DNA from: Neisseria mucosa
GTDB taxonomy: Bacteria > Pseudomonadota > Gammaproteobacteria > Burkholderiales > Neisseriaceae
DNA length: 39,366 nt
Assembly (NCBI RefSeq): GCF_003044445.1
Contig: NZ_POWX01000020.1
Coordinates: 1 to 39,366, forward strand
Direction: 5' to 3'
Part shown: positions 30,852 to 38,780 of the stretch, piece after piece
Position numbering within the stretch: the first letter of the stretch is position 1
Layout of the letters: each line of letters starts with the position of its first letter
Program-made: the position numbers and the translations under genes
Notes under the pieces: generated by a model
The model's input: the letters and a program-made list of their open reading frames with translations, nothing else
Told to the model about the DNA's origin: nothing
Databases searched by the model: none

Positions 30852-31373
30852 TTAGGCCAATTCCTGCTCGGTCGGCTCGATGACAAAATTCTCAAGCCCC
30901 GACACAATCTTAATTCCCGGCACTTGGCCGTCTGAAAAACGCTCTTTTTGATTCAGGATGGCGTCTTTGTCGATTTCCTGCTTGGTGCGGATAAAGCTTT
31001 GATATGCCGTTTTTTCCGACATCCAAGCCAAGACGGCGGCGACGCCTGTTACCTTGACGCTAGGCGGACGGATGCGCCATTTGACGAGTCCCGTTACAAA
31101 ATCCACCGTCTTGGTCTTGCCGTTTTCCGTCAGATCGTCCTTGTGTGCCTCGCAGTAGGCGGCGACGGCGGCGGTCAGGCGTTCCGACTCGGCTTTCAAC
31201 GGAGCGGCAAGCGCGGCGTATTCTTCTTCAATTACCGCTTTTTTATCTCCCGCTTCGGTTTCCAAGCGTTTGATTTCGCGGTTCAGGTCGCCAATCGTGC
31301 GGATATGCGCCGTTACTTCGGTTTTGTCTTGTGCGGCTTCGATTGCCGCCTGTTTGATACGTTGTTTAGCCAT
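30852..31373 (-). CDS. gam: host-nuclease inhibitor Gam, Mu-like
   Basis: A 173-residue protein that binds double-strand ends and shields them from RecBCD-type exonucleases. The coiled N-terminal half (I-G-D-L-N-R-E-I-K-R-L-E, about 27-38) and the C-terminal domain with V-K-W-R-I-R-P-P-S-V (about 96-105) and F-I-R-T-K-Q-E-I-D-K-D-A-I-L (about 127-140) match Mu Gam, the relative of Ku. It lies in the early region as in Mu. Confidence 0.92.
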   Translation of the reverse strand: MAKQRIKQAAIEAAQDKTEVTAHIRTIGDLNREIKRLETEAGDKKAVIEEEYAALAAPLKAESERLTAAVAAYCEAHKDDLTENGKTKTVDFVTGLVKWRIRPPSVKVTGVAAVLAWMSEKTAYQSFIRTKQEIDKDAILNQKERFSDGQVPGIKIVSGLENFVIEPTEQELA

Positions 31374-31388
31374 TTTCTTTTTCCTTTC

Positions 31389-31634
31389 TTAATTTACTTT
31401 TCGGTCTGCATCTCTCAACTGTCTTGCCAGTTGCAATGCTTTTAAATTCGTGACGGCTGCCTTCATAAATCCTTCCGTATCTCGGGCGGCATCACTGCTT
31501 ACGCTGGCTAAAAATTCCCTTGTCAACGCAGCCATCAGGTCGGGAGCTTGATACTCACCGTTTAGATTGATTTCGGGCAACTCGACACGGCACTTCCCAT
31601 TTTCCGAAACAATTTTAAAAACATACTCTTTCAT
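31389..31634 (-). CDS. early-region hypothetical protein, 81 residues
   Basis: An N-terminal beta part (Y-V-F-K-I-V-S-E-N-G-K-C-R-V-E-L-P-E-I, about 4-22) is followed by helices rich in Ala/Arg/Asp. No family is recognised. It lies 1 nt after the neighbouring 275-residue gene and 15 nt before gam, so it is co-transcribed. Confidence 0.65.
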   Translation of the reverse strand: MKEYVFKIVSENGKCRVELPEINLNGEYQAPDLMAALTREFLASVSSDAARDTEGFMKAAVTNLKALQLARQLRDADRKVN

Positions 31635-31635
31635 T

Positions 31636-32463
31636 TCACTTACCTTTCTTGTTTAAAACTTCTCTCACTTTCGCCATTTTCAGACGACCTTTTTCTTTGT
31701 CCGGCGCGGGCTTTGCCAGCATCGCCCTTGGTATCAACCGTGGCGGCAGGTTTCGGAGCAGTTCGGCGGGTTGCGGCCATGTTTCCGTCGCCTGCAACAC
31801 CTTAAACCCCGTCTGAATCCGTATCGGGTCATACTCCGGCGAGACGATTTCTTTTGTCTCCATCAGTTTCCGATACCAAATTTCCGCGACTACCGGCATA
31901 TCCTGCGCGGCGGGGCGGTTGGGCAGATTAAGCGCGGCAAGTAATGCAAAGCCTGACGCGATTTCCCGTTTTGCCCAATCATCCCCCGCCCATTCGCCCA
32001 AGGCTGCCACACCTTGCCGCAGTTTTGACGGCGCGCCGCCTTCGCCCACTCTCCCTGTTGGAGAGGACTGGGGAGAGGACAGCCCCGAACCCTGCCACTG
32101 GCTGACAATCTCCAGCAAATAACCATGCGACTTTAAGGGCAGTTTCAGACGACCTTGATCGCGGGCGTTGACGGTTTCATTAAATCCGTGCAGCCAAGCC
32201 TCGGCGGGAGCGGGGGAGGACACCCCGTCGCGCTCCGCAGTCTGCGCTTTCATCATCGACAGCAGTTCGTTCAAGAGCTTCGCCGTGCGAGACCAAGAGA
32301 GCTGCGATTTAGCGGGTCTGAACAAGCCGACATAACGTATCGCCGCCTTGCCCAATTCCGCATCCATCTCCAACACAGCCCGCAATACAGCCGATGCGTC
32401 GGCATCGTTGATTAAGCTGTCCAGACTATGCACCGCCCCGCAGTTCGGGCATTTGATATTCAT
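31636..32463 (-). CDS. early-region zinc-ribbon protein carrying a repeat-derived insert
   Basis: A 275-residue protein. The N-terminus is half of a zinc ribbon (C-P-N-C at 5-8, then H12), followed by a helical region with Y-V-G-L-F-R-P-A-K-S-Q-L-S-W (about 44-57), a motif I associate with early genes of Mu-like prophages of Pasteurellaceae and Neisseria. Residues about 127-145 (S-S-P-Q-S-S-P-T-G-R-V-G-E-G-G) come from a palindromic REP-like repeat inserted in frame. The C-terminal G-R-L-K is encoded by a DUS. A role in replication or host takeover is possible but unproven. Confidence 0.7.
   Translation of the reverse strand: MNIKCPNCGAVHSLDSLINDADASAVLRAVLEMDAELGKAAIRYVGLFRPAKSQLSWSRTAKLLNELLSMMKAQTAERDGVSSPAPAEAWLHGFNETVNARDQGRLKLPLKSHGYLLEIVSQWQGSGLSSPQSSPTGRVGEGGAPSKLRQGVAALGEWAGDDWAKREIASGFALLAALNLPNRPAAQDMPVVAEIWYRKLMETKEIVSPEYDPIRIQTGFKVLQATETWPQPAELLRNLPPRLIPRAMLAKPAPDKEKGRLKMAKVREVLNKKGK
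32042..32090. repeat. REP-like palindromic element inside the coding sequence
   Basis: CTCTCC-ctgtt-GGAGAG (32049-32065) plus a second GGGGAGAGG next to it resembles dispersed palindromic repeats that encode S/P-rich peptides when inserted in genes. The reading frame is kept open. Confidence 0.55.
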
Positions 32464-32657
32464 TTAATCACCCCAAGAATCGCCAAAAACGCCACAAGGA
32501 CAACAACCAACCCAATAAACATACTGCAGGCATCCAAAACAACATCTTTAGTCCGCCGTTTAAACCAGTTTTCAATTAAGCTCATTAGTGCCAAAACTAC
32601 CAGCGCCAAACCAATCAGCCCGCAGATCAAGAGATAAATCATCATTCCGGTAGTCAT
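32460..32657 (-). CDS. small two-helix membrane protein, early region
   Basis: This protein is 65 residues long from M-T-T-G-M-M, at a TGATG junction with the upstream gene. Two membrane helices (about 4-27 and 44-62) are separated by a basic loop (W-F-K-R-R-T-K-D). Its stop overlaps the next start by ATGA. Early-expressed membrane proteins in this position may act in exclusion; function not known. Confidence 0.65.
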   Translation of the reverse strand: MTTGMMIYLLICGLIGLALVVLALMSLIENWFKRRTKDVVLDACSMFIGLVVVLVAFLAILGVIK

Positions 32658-33130
32658 CACATCTCCTTCCACTCTTTCATCGCATCATCCAATGCTTCGC
32701 GGTAATTGCTTCCATAGCCTCTAATGCCATATTCGGTTAAGCTGCAACAGGTCTTCTGGCCATTTTGTTTTGAAAATTCGGCTGACCCGACTTCGATTAA
32801 GAAATCCAATCTTTCCGTATCCTTTACAGCCTGTTTAAATTTTGGGGAAAAATCCAAACCACTAGATTCTTGGTCAACAATGTCGTTATTCGAAGACAGC
32901 AAGGTATCCAATACGGTCATAATCCAAGGCAAATTGGCGTTGTCAGACTTATATTCCAAAGCTTCAAACACTTCATCCGCAGGCGCATCACTCAGATATT
33001 CGAAATCGTCTTCATCCTCTGGGTCGGCAGGTTGGTAAATCGGATTCAAACCCTGCTCAATTTTGTTTAAAAACGCGACCAGTTCCCATACTGCGTCAAG
33101 GTCTTCTTTATTTGGTTTAGCAATATTCAT
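32657..33130 (-). CDS. early-region acidic hypothetical protein
   Basis: This protein is 157 residues long from M-N-I-A-K-P; GGAGATGTG lies upstream and its ATG overlaps the stop of the 55-residue gene. It is strongly acidic in the middle (P-E-D-E-D-D-F-E-Y, about 37-45), with a C-terminal alpha/beta part (G-I-R-G-Y-G-S-N-Y-R-E-A). Strong negative charge is common in DNA-mimic anti-restriction proteins, but this is only a possibility. Confidence 0.65.
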   Translation of the reverse strand: MNIAKPNKEDLDAVWELVAFLNKIEQGLNPIYQPADPEDEDDFEYLSDAPADEVFEALEYKSDNANLPWIMTVLDTLLSSNNDIVDQESSGLDFSPKFKQAVKDTERLDFLIEVGSAEFSKQNGQKTCCSLTEYGIRGYGSNYREALDDAMKEWKEM

Positions 33131-33297
33131 CACATCTCCTCCCATACTGTTATCGCCCGTGCCAGCGATTGCGCCTCGGCAGTCTTCCAAATCCCGTCCG
33201 GCGCGCGCGCGGCAATCACAAAACCCTCGCCGTCCTTTTTCATGACCATGAGTTCTCCACGGTCTTCCAGCCATTCGATTAAATCTTTTTCGTTCAT
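33130..33297 (-). CDS. 55-residue early protein
   Basis: This small ORF was found on the minus strand. Its start overlaps the preceding ORF by ATGA and its stop overlaps the next start (TGATG). The tight coupling on both sides supports a real gene. It has an L-I-E-W-L-E-D-R-G-E-L helix and a beta hairpin; no family is recognised. Confidence 0.65.
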   Translation of the reverse strand: MNEKDLIEWLEDRGELMVMKKDGEGFVIAARAPDGIWKTAEAQSLARAITVWEEM

Positions 33298-33464
33298 TTT
33301 TCGTTCCCTTCCTTTTTCAGACGACCTTTGCCGTCCTGATCTTCAAACTGCGCCTGATATTCCGCGATTACCTGTTCGCGGTTTCGCTTCACCATAAACT
33401 TCGTCGCTCGCCGGCGGTGTTGTCCCCATGCCTGCCAATCGTTGTTCCGTCTTTTAAAGCTCAT
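33294..33464 (-). CDS. 56-residue basic early protein
   Basis: A highly basic, Arg/Lys/Gln-rich small ORF (K-R-R-N-N, R-R-R-A-T-K) with overlapping ATGA junctions at both ends. A DUS near its 3' end encodes G-R-L-K. It may bind nucleic acid. No family is recognised. Confidence 0.6.
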   Translation of the reverse strand: MSFKRRNNDWQAWGQHRRRATKFMVKRNREQVIAEYQAQFEDQDGKGRLKKEGNEK

Positions 33465-33799
33465 TTCATACGCTCCCTAAATTTCAAAGCCCATTCGGCA
33501 TCCGCTTTGCGCGTATCCGTTGCCGTCCAGTGCTTGTTCTCCATAATGGCGGGCGCGGCAGGCCAACTGTCGCCCCAAACTGTGCGGGCGACGGCGGGGC
33601 GTCCCCATTCCAACTTTGTGCCTCGTTCTTCTCGATGCCGTTCCATATTCGCCCGAGCCTCCTTTTCCATCTGTTCTGCCCAACATTTCGCACAACGTTG
33701 GGTTCGCTTCCTTACCCCGTTTTTGTCCAAAGTCCACGCAAACGCCGATTCAGGCTTCATTTGTTTGCATACGTGGCAGGGTTTCAATTTGGTTAACAT
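33461..33799 (-). CDS. four-cysteine zinc-finger protein, early region
   Basis: A 112-residue protein with C-H-V-C (8-11) and C-A-K-C (36-39), a likely zinc-binding pair, followed by a charged helix. It resembles small HNH-less zinc proteins in early phage operons that act as recombination or endonuclease accessories. No His-Asn-His motif is visible. Overlapping junctions lie on both sides. Confidence 0.65.
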   Translation of the reverse strand: MLTKLKPCHVCKQMKPESAFAWTLDKNGVRKRTQRCAKCWAEQMEKEARANMERHREERGTKLEWGRPAVARTVWGDSWPAAPAIMENKHWTATDTRKADAEWALKFRERMK

Positions 33800-33993
33800 T
33801 TCCCACCCCCTTTACGGCTGCGGTATGCCGCGTCCATCCACGCTTCCAATACCTCCCGTCCTGCGACTTCCACTCTCAAAATCCCGCGCAGACGCTCGTT
33901 TTCAAGCAAGATGCCTTCCGCGTAGATAAAAATCCCGATCACTGCACCCAGCGCAGCCCCCAAAATCATCCAAATCATCCAAATTTCCATCAT
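33793..33993 (-). CDS. small membrane protein, early region
   Basis: This protein is 66 residues long from M-M-E-I-W-M, preceded by GAAGGGAAG. One membrane helix (about 4-27) is followed by a cytoplasmic or periplasmic charged helix. The frame is open to 34020, but the longer start is weaker. Confidence 0.6.
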   Translation of the reverse strand: MMEIWMIWMILGAALGAVIGIFIYAEGILLENERLRGILRVEVAGREVLEAWMDAAYRSRKGGGKC

Positions 33994-33995
33994 TT

Positions 33996-34133
33996 TTACT
34001 TCCCTTCTGGCTCGCGCCATCCCTTCACAATCGCCCGTTCGCCGTACTTGGCGCGGATTTCCTCGACCGCCCGTTTCAATGCCAATTTCTTGATTCGGTT
34101 CAGCCCCCGTTTAGGCCGTTTGAACTTATTCAT
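33996..34133 (-). CDS. 45-residue basic protein, early region
   Basis: This ORF was found on the minus strand between 33996 and 34133. It is Lys/Arg-rich (K-R-P-K-R-G-L-N-R-I-K-K), and its last codons GAAGGGAAG double as the ribosome site of the next gene. It overlaps the previous gene by 8 nt. It may bind nucleic acid; function unknown. Confidence 0.6.
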   Translation of the reverse strand: MNKFKRPKRGLNRIKKLALKRAVEEIRAKYGERAIVKGWREPEGK

Positions 34134-34392
34134 ATACAATTCCTTCCATCTTCTGCTCCACACTCATTGCCTCGTAGGCACGTTCCGTTTTCAAAACTTC
34201 CAAATCCGCCTGACGCTGCATCGCCTCGACCTTAGTCGGCTCTTTCGCAACCGGTTCAGGTTCTTGGGTGCAGCCATACAACGCCATTCCCGCCACAAAA
34301 CACCACACGCCCACCGTCAAACCAACCGGCACCCACCGCCAAAAACGTGGCGCCGAAAACATCTCCCAATCAACTTTCTTCAAAATTTGCAC
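34126..34392 (-). CDS. single-pass membrane protein, early region
   Basis: An 88-residue protein with one membrane helix (about 20-40, W-V-P-V-G-L-T-V-G-V-W-C-F-V-A-G) and then a charged helical tail. The C at about 41 after L-Y-G resembles a lipobox (A-L-Y-G-C), but it lies after a long cytoplasmic lead of 20 residues, so lipidation is uncertain. Confidence 0.65.
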   Translation of the reverse strand: MQILKKVDWEMFSAPRFWRWVPVGLTVGVWCFVAGMALYGCTQEPEPVAKEPTKVEAMQRQADLEVLKTERAYEAMSVEQKMEGIVYE

Positions 34393-34480
34393 TTTAGTTT
34401 TCCTTTAAAAACAATAACTTATTAAAATCATAGGGTAAAAAAATATATAGCCCTGTCAAAGACTTACCGTTTCAGACGAC

Positions 34481-35398
34481 CTATCGGATAATCAATGTCG
34501 AGTATTTTTTGACGATGCCCGATTGCATTTTGATGCCGTTTTTGTTTGCCGTTCGTACCGCACCGCACATCAACTTGCTCATCCGTCGCGTATTGCCGTT
34601 GCTTTGTTTAACCAGTTCCGCAATCGTCGCGTCATCCGCTTCCGGCATCGCCGCTCTGGCAATTTCTTCCAATTCTTCATCCGGCATCGAGTCGCCCAAA
34701 TTAAGCGCAACCGATACGCGGCTATAAAGTTGCACCAGCTCGCCATGCTTACCGCGCAGATTCGCCACCAGTCGGGGCATACCGCTTAAAACCAACCCGC
34801 AGCCCGTGTCGTCGTGCAGTCGGCGGATAATCTCAAGGGCGCGTAAAGGCAGGTTTTCCGCCTCATCGACCACAATCAGACGGCCCGAATCACGCAGGCG
34901 GTCAGATACAGACTCAAACAAATCATTCAGGCTGCCGACCGTTGAGACCTTCGCCGCTGCCGCCAATTTCCGCATCAAAACCAAAGCCGTAAAGCTCGGA
35001 TTAGCCTCAATCAGGATGGCGGCGGGATTCTTCTCGCAGTAGTTTTTGACCGCCTGAGTCTTGCCCAAACCCGCTTGACCGTAGATCACCACTGTGTCGC
35101 CCGCTTCATGCGCATCGCGCATCACTTCAGAGATTCGGCGGGTCGTCTTGGTCGATACAAATCCCAAAACCAGCTCTTCGCGTTGCGCCTTACTTTCCTG
35201 CACCTCTAAAAACGCTTCGATTTTCGGCTCGATGGTTTCATATTTGCCGCCTTTTTCCGCGTAGTTATTATTCAAATACATACTGATAGATGCCGGAGAT
35301 ACCCCGATACCGCGTGCAAGCATCGTCTGATTCATCCCTGATTTGGCTTTAAATTCAGCCAGTTTTTGTTGCAGTGCTTCGTTGACCTTATTTGTCAT
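34481..35398 (-). CDS. MuB-like transposition ATPase / target selector
   Basis: A 305-residue protein with an N-terminal helix-turn-helix (about 20-50, Q-T-M-L-A-R-G-I-G-V-S-P-A-S-I), Walker A G-Q-A-G-L-G-K-T at 107-114, Walker B L-I-V-V-D-E-A at about 174-180, and a C-terminal helical domain. MuB polymerises on target DNA, delivers it to MuA and gives target immunity. It lies 39 nt downstream of the transposase gene, as in Mu. Confidence 0.93.
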   Translation of the reverse strand: MTNKVNEALQQKLAEFKAKSGMNQTMLARGIGVSPASISMYLNNNYAEKGGKYETIEPKIEAFLEVQESKAQREELVLGFVSTKTTRRISEVMRDAHEAGDTVVIYGQAGLGKTQAVKNYCEKNPAAILIEANPSFTALVLMRKLAAAAKVSTVGSLNDLFESVSDRLRDSGRLIVVDEAENLPLRALEIIRRLHDDTGCGLVLSGMPRLVANLRGKHGELVQLYSRVSVALNLGDSMPDEELEEIARAAMPEADDATIAELVKQSNGNTRRMSKLMCGAVRTANKNGIKMQSGIVKKYSTLIIR

Positions 35399-35437
35399 GA
35401 TGTTTTCCTTATTAAAAGTGTTTTAAAAATGTTTTAA

Positions 35438-37438
35438 CTACATATCCGCCTCAAACAAGACAATCTCGTCGTCTGTTCCTGTTTTCGGCAATACCGCATA
35501 CTCCGCCTCGATGACGTTTCCGCCCAAATGTCCCAGCTCGTCCCAAGCTGCCGCCTGTTCCAGTGCCGGATTGACTTCCGCATTTGCGAGCTTGATTGCA
35601 TTTTCCGCCCGCTTGATTTTGCCTTTTCGGCGTTTTTCCGCCAGTTGGTCGATACGCGCCGTCGGGAAAGCCTCGCGGCTATTGCCGTTGACTTGTGCCT
35701 TCGTGATGAACTTGCCGTCCATATCAAACACATTGACCACCGACGCATCGTCCAAATCGTAGCTGACCCGTACCTCGTCTTTGTGATACTCCGCCAGTTC
35801 GGTCAAAAAATAAGAGTTGTTGAACAAATCCAGCCAACCGCGCTGTACCTTTCGCACCTCCTGCGGCATAAACATCGTCGCCAGCTCTTCCGCCGACAAC
35901 ATATCCGGCGCGATACCGTCCTGTTCCAGCCTCATTTCCCGATAAGCCTTCGGCGTGTAATGCCCGCCGTCCGGATGTCGGGGCAGCTCGCCGTGTGGGC
36001 GGTTGTTGTATTCGTCGATACACTTGACCACATCCGCGATAAATTGCGACCAACTCGGCAGCTTTTTCAAATATTTTTGCTGTTCTACCGTCAACTCCTT
36101 GCCTTTTTCCAAAGCGTTAAACGCACTTTCCATCTTGCGGTACATCAGATTCTTCGTGCTGCTGTCCATCCCCGCGCCCGCAAACGTCTCATACTGGCGC
36201 GCCATCTCAATCAGATTGTCTTTCCACCATCGCTCAATGATGCCTCGACCTTGCGGGTTGCCCGCAATACCCGTTTCATGGCGGATACCCAATCGGGACG
36301 TAATACCCGTGATTTCATGGTCTATCGTCTTGCCTGTCTGACCGCCGCCGTTATCCGAGTAGTAGATAATCGGCAAACCAAAGTGCTTGACCCCGATACG
36401 CAGAGCGTCCGATACCGCCACACAACTTTCAGCAAGAGAGACCGAAAATCCCACCACAAACCGCGTACAACCATCAATAATCACCGTCACTTCAGGCTTA
36501 AACGGTCTGCCGTGTACAGGGTGCGCCACCTTCGCCTTGAAGCTGTGGCCGTCGCCGATCCAAACATCGTTCGGCTTCAAAGCCCCCCAATCACGTTTCA
36601 CATAAGGCAGCAGCGATTTATAAGCCGCCCCCGTTTTCCTGCCGCGCTCCTGCATAATCAGCGGGAGCTTTTCCCAAACGCGCCGCACCATACTCAAGTT
36701 AGGCACATCATTGACCGGCATATTTTCCGCTTCGGCCCACTGCACAAATCGGCGGTAGCTGTGTGCCAATTTTGGCGCGGACGGAATATTGTGAAACTGC
36801 ATAAATGTCGGCAACCAACCGTAGCTCTCAATCGGTTTGACCGCCTTAGTTACCTTCGGAGCCAAAGAGACCAACCGCTCCGTCGCGTTTTCCGCCTTAA
36901 GGTAGGCAGAAATCCAGCCGTCTAAAGTACGTTCGCCAACCTTTGCCGACCGACTGCGGTCATTTGCCGTTTCCAAGTTGCCGAGCGTAACCTCGTCCAA
37001 CTTACCCTCCGCCAGCAGCCTCAAAAACTGAGCCACCGCAACCTTGGCAGAGCACCCGTATTGATATTTGATACCCAGCACCGCCGCCACCACCGCACAT
37101 CGCGCATCCGCCACTGACCGTTGTTTCTCGTTCAATCGCTTTGCCGCTTCCGCCAAGACCTGAGGCGACATCGCCGTCTTCTCCTGTCTGATTTGGAGTA
37201 GGGTTTTCGGCATCTTCTCCGCCAGTTCGTCCGACTGCCGTTTCATGATGGCGGCTCTGATTTCGGCGGGGAGAGAGGCAATCACATATTTTTTCAGACG
37301 ACCTCCGCGTGCTTTGCCAACTTCTTCGATGTACGGCCAGCCTTGTGTTTTGGCTCGGTATCTAATGCTTTCGATATTTTTTGGCAGATTTGGCAAACTT
37401 AAATTTTTCAGCTCCTCTAGCGATATGGTGTTGCTCAT
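35438..37438 (-). CDS. MuA-like DDE transposase
   Basis: A 666-residue transposase, close to MuA length. An N-terminal Mu-type winged-helix DNA-binding domain (about 1-65) is followed by a helical end-binding region and the catalytic core with I-G-D-G-H (Asp296), Y-S-D-N-G (Asp362) and G-I-I-E-R-W (Glu402), a complete DDE triad. The C-terminal part carries I-K-R-A-E-N-A-I-K-L-A, matching the MuA tail that binds MuB and ClpX. It is the first large early gene. Confidence 0.95.
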   Translation of the reverse strand: MSNTISLEELKNLSLPNLPKNIESIRYRAKTQGWPYIEEVGKARGGRLKKYVIASLPAEIRAAIMKRQSDELAEKMPKTLLQIRQEKTAMSPQVLAEAAKRLNEKQRSVADARCAVVAAVLGIKYQYGCSAKVAVAQFLRLLAEGKLDEVTLGNLETANDRSRSAKVGERTLDGWISAYLKAENATERLVSLAPKVTKAVKPIESYGWLPTFMQFHNIPSAPKLAHSYRRFVQWAEAENMPVNDVPNLSMVRRVWEKLPLIMQERGRKTGAAYKSLLPYVKRDWGALKPNDVWIGDGHSFKAKVAHPVHGRPFKPEVTVIIDGCTRFVVGFSVSLAESCVAVSDALRIGVKHFGLPIIYYSDNGGGQTGKTIDHEITGITSRLGIRHETGIAGNPQGRGIIERWWKDNLIEMARQYETFAGAGMDSSTKNLMYRKMESAFNALEKGKELTVEQQKYLKKLPSWSQFIADVVKCIDEYNNRPHGELPRHPDGGHYTPKAYREMRLEQDGIAPDMLSAEELATMFMPQEVRKVQRGWLDLFNNSYFLTELAEYHKDEVRVSYDLDDASVVNVFDMDGKFITKAQVNGNSREAFPTARIDQLAEKRRKGKIKRAENAIKLANAEVNPALEQAAAWDELGHLGGNVIEAEYAVLPKTGTDDEIVLFEADM

Positions 37439-37453
37439 TTACAGCTCCTGATA

Positions 37454-37466
37454 TAAACTTTTGTTT
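37454..37466. promoter_or_regulatory. TAAACTTTTGTTT motif ahead of the transposase gene
   Basis: The same 13-mer occurs at 37868-37880 in the main control region. It lies between ner and the transposase start (37438), so a phage regulator may also bind here. Confidence 0.5.
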
Positions 37467-37481
37467 ACTCTTTCGAGTAAT

Positions 37482-37745
37482 TTAAACCTGTTCGGGATAA
37501 CGGCTAGGCCAAATCTCTTGAGGTGGTACGCCGAGAAAGTCTGAAATAATCCGTTCGCCTTTTGGATATTTAAACTGCAACGCGCTTTTTAATGTATTCG
37601 CGCTCAATCCGGATTCGATTGATAGAGCAGTAATTGTTTTCCCACGTTTGCGAACTGCCGCGACGATTTCTGCACGATGCCAATCTTGTTTCCTGCTTTC
37701 CGCATTTTCGATTTTTTCTATTAATCTTTCTTTTTGGGTTTTCAT
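37482..37745 (-). CDS. ner: Ner-like DNA-binding negative regulator
   Basis: An 87-residue protein with the Ner/Nlp pattern: D-W-H-R-A-E-I-V-A-A-V-R-K-R-G-K-T (about 21-37), L-S-I-E-S-G-L-S-A-N-T-L (about 41-52), and the C-terminal P-S-R-Y. Mu Ner turns down early and repressor promoters. AAGGAAGACTT precedes the ATG. A small palindrome (CTAAGT / ACTTAG, 37770-37787) lies just upstream and may be its own operator. Confidence 0.9.
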   Translation of the reverse strand: MKTQKERLIEKIENAESRKQDWHRAEIVAAVRKRGKTITALSIESGLSANTLKSALQFKYPKGERIISDFLGVPPQEIWPSRYPEQV

Positions 37746-37795
37746 AAGTCTTCCTTTTGGGTTTGTTTGCTAAGTCATTTAACTTAGTGAAACGC

Positions 37796-37824
37796 ATAAT
37801 ACTAACCAAAAGGATAGTTGTAAA
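37796..37824 (-). promoter_or_regulatory. early promoter (Pe) for ner and transposition genes
   Basis: In the minus direction, -35 TTTACA (37819-37824) and -10 TATTAT (37796-37801) are 17 nt apart. One arm of a 12-bp operator-like palindrome fills the spacer. Confidence 0.7.
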
Positions 37825-37837
37825 CCCTTTTGGTTAG
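37802..37837. promoter_or_regulatory. operator-like inverted repeat O1
   Basis: CTAACCAAAAGG and CCTTTTGGTTAG are perfect 12-bp arms with a 12-nt spacer, covering the early promoter. It is a good repressor-binding candidate. Confidence 0.65.
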
Positions 37838-37841
37838 TAAA

Positions 37842-37871
37842 TTTACAAACAAAAGGAACTTATTTTATAAA
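37842..37871 (+). promoter_or_regulatory. repressor promoter
   Basis: TTTACA (37842-37847) and TATAAA (37866-37871) are 18 nt apart on the plus strand, about 77 nt upstream of the repressor ATG. Confidence 0.55.
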
Positions 37872-37880
37872 CTTTTGTTT
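37847..37880. promoter_or_regulatory. operator-like inverted repeat O2
   Basis: AAACAAAAG and CTTTTGTTT arms (9 bp, 16-nt spacer) overlap the repressor promoter. Confidence 0.5.
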
Positions 37881-37896
37881 TTAATTGAGATTATTT

Positions 37897-37925
37897 CTAA
37901 CCAAAAAGGAAGGTTTTTTGGTTAG
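37897..37925. promoter_or_regulatory. operator-like inverted repeat O3
   Basis: CTAACCAAAAA and TTTTTGGTTAG arms (11 bp) repeat the CTAACCAAA half-site of O1 and lie in the repressor leader. Confidence 0.6.
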
Positions 37926-37947
37926 TCTTTTTGTTAGAGAGATACAC

Positions 37948-38661
37948 ATGACTTTTAAAAGCAGACTTCAGCTTTTATGGCCTGATTCGACGTTGGAAGA
38001 AATAGCCTCCAAGATAGATATGTCCTACATGGGACTTAATAAGGTATTCGCAAAAGATGGGCTGCCGAAAGCCGAAACACTCATAAAAATTCAAGATGTT
38101 ACGGGCTGCGACCTCAACTGGTTGCTGACAGGCAAGGGCGTGCCATACCTTGACCGCGCCCGTCCTGAGAATGCCGGAGCCTTCCCCGTATCCGATACCG
38201 GCGCAGGCGCGGTCGATACGCTCGGCAATCCCGTCGATTTGCGCGAATTCGTCTTTATTCCACGGTACAGCGTCGAAGCCGCAGCGGGGCATGGACAAAC
38301 CGTAAGCGATGAAAAACCCTTATTCTGTATGGCTTTCCGCCGATACTGGATAGAAAACTACGTCACCCGCCAAACAGACAAACTCTCCGTAATCGCCGTG
38401 AAAGGCGATTCAATGGAAGGCATCCTGAACCACGGCGACAACATCCTAATCAACCACGCCGAAACCGAGCCGCGCGACGGCTTGTACGTCCTACGCATAG
38501 GCAACGACCTTTTCGTAAAACGCGTACAACGGATGCCGGGTAAGCTATTGGTAACATCAGCCAACCCACATTACGCCCCCTTTGAAATAGACCTAAGCCA
38601 TACAGATGACGATATCGCCATCGTCGGTCGCGTCGAATGGTTTGGCCGCTCCGTGAACTGA
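37948..38661 (+). CDS. prophage repressor, CI-like with S24 (LexA-type) peptidase domain
   Basis: This protein is 237 residues long from M-T-F-K-S-R; the frame is open to 37885, but that part runs over operator O3 and is probably not translated. The N-terminal helix-turn-helix is at about 15-45 (S-T-L-E-E-I-A-S-K-I-D-M-S-Y-M-G-L). The C-terminal S24 domain has G-D-S-M with Ser155 and V-K-R-V-Q with Lys191, the self-cleavage dyad. That implies RecA/SOS-linked induction, unlike the Mu c repressor, which has no such domain. It is the only early gene on the plus strand. Confidence 0.93.
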   Translation: MTFKSRLQLLWPDSTLEEIASKIDMSYMGLNKVFAKDGLPKAETLIKIQDVTGCDLNWLLTGKGVPYLDRARPENAGAFPVSDTGAGAVDTLGNPVDLREFVFIPRYSVEAAAGHGQTVSDEKPLFCMAFRRYWIENYVTRQTDKLSVIAVKGDSMEGILNHGDNILINHAETEPRDGLYVLRIGNDLFVKRVQRMPGKLLVTSANPHYAPFEIDLSHTDDDIAIVGRVEWFGRSVN

Positions 38662-38720
38662 TTTTAAAAACCTCTTAAAACCCGTTTAAAAACCTATCAA
38701 AACCCGACAGCTTTCAACAA

Positions 38721-38746
38721 AAAACCGCGCATTCCCGCGCGGTTTT
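38721..38746 (+). terminator. terminator after the repressor
   Basis: AAAACCGCGC / GCGCGGTTTT perfect 10-bp arms with a 6-nt loop, ending in TTTT, 60 nt after the stop. Confidence 0.8.
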
Positions 38747-38780
38747 GTGAAAAAGCTGATGCAACTTTTTTTCAAACACA

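Noticed and set aside
35528..36925. Long plus-strand ORF of 465 residues
   Set aside because: It is antisense to the intact DDE transposase, is very rich in Arg/His/Val, and has no recognisable domain or ribosome site.
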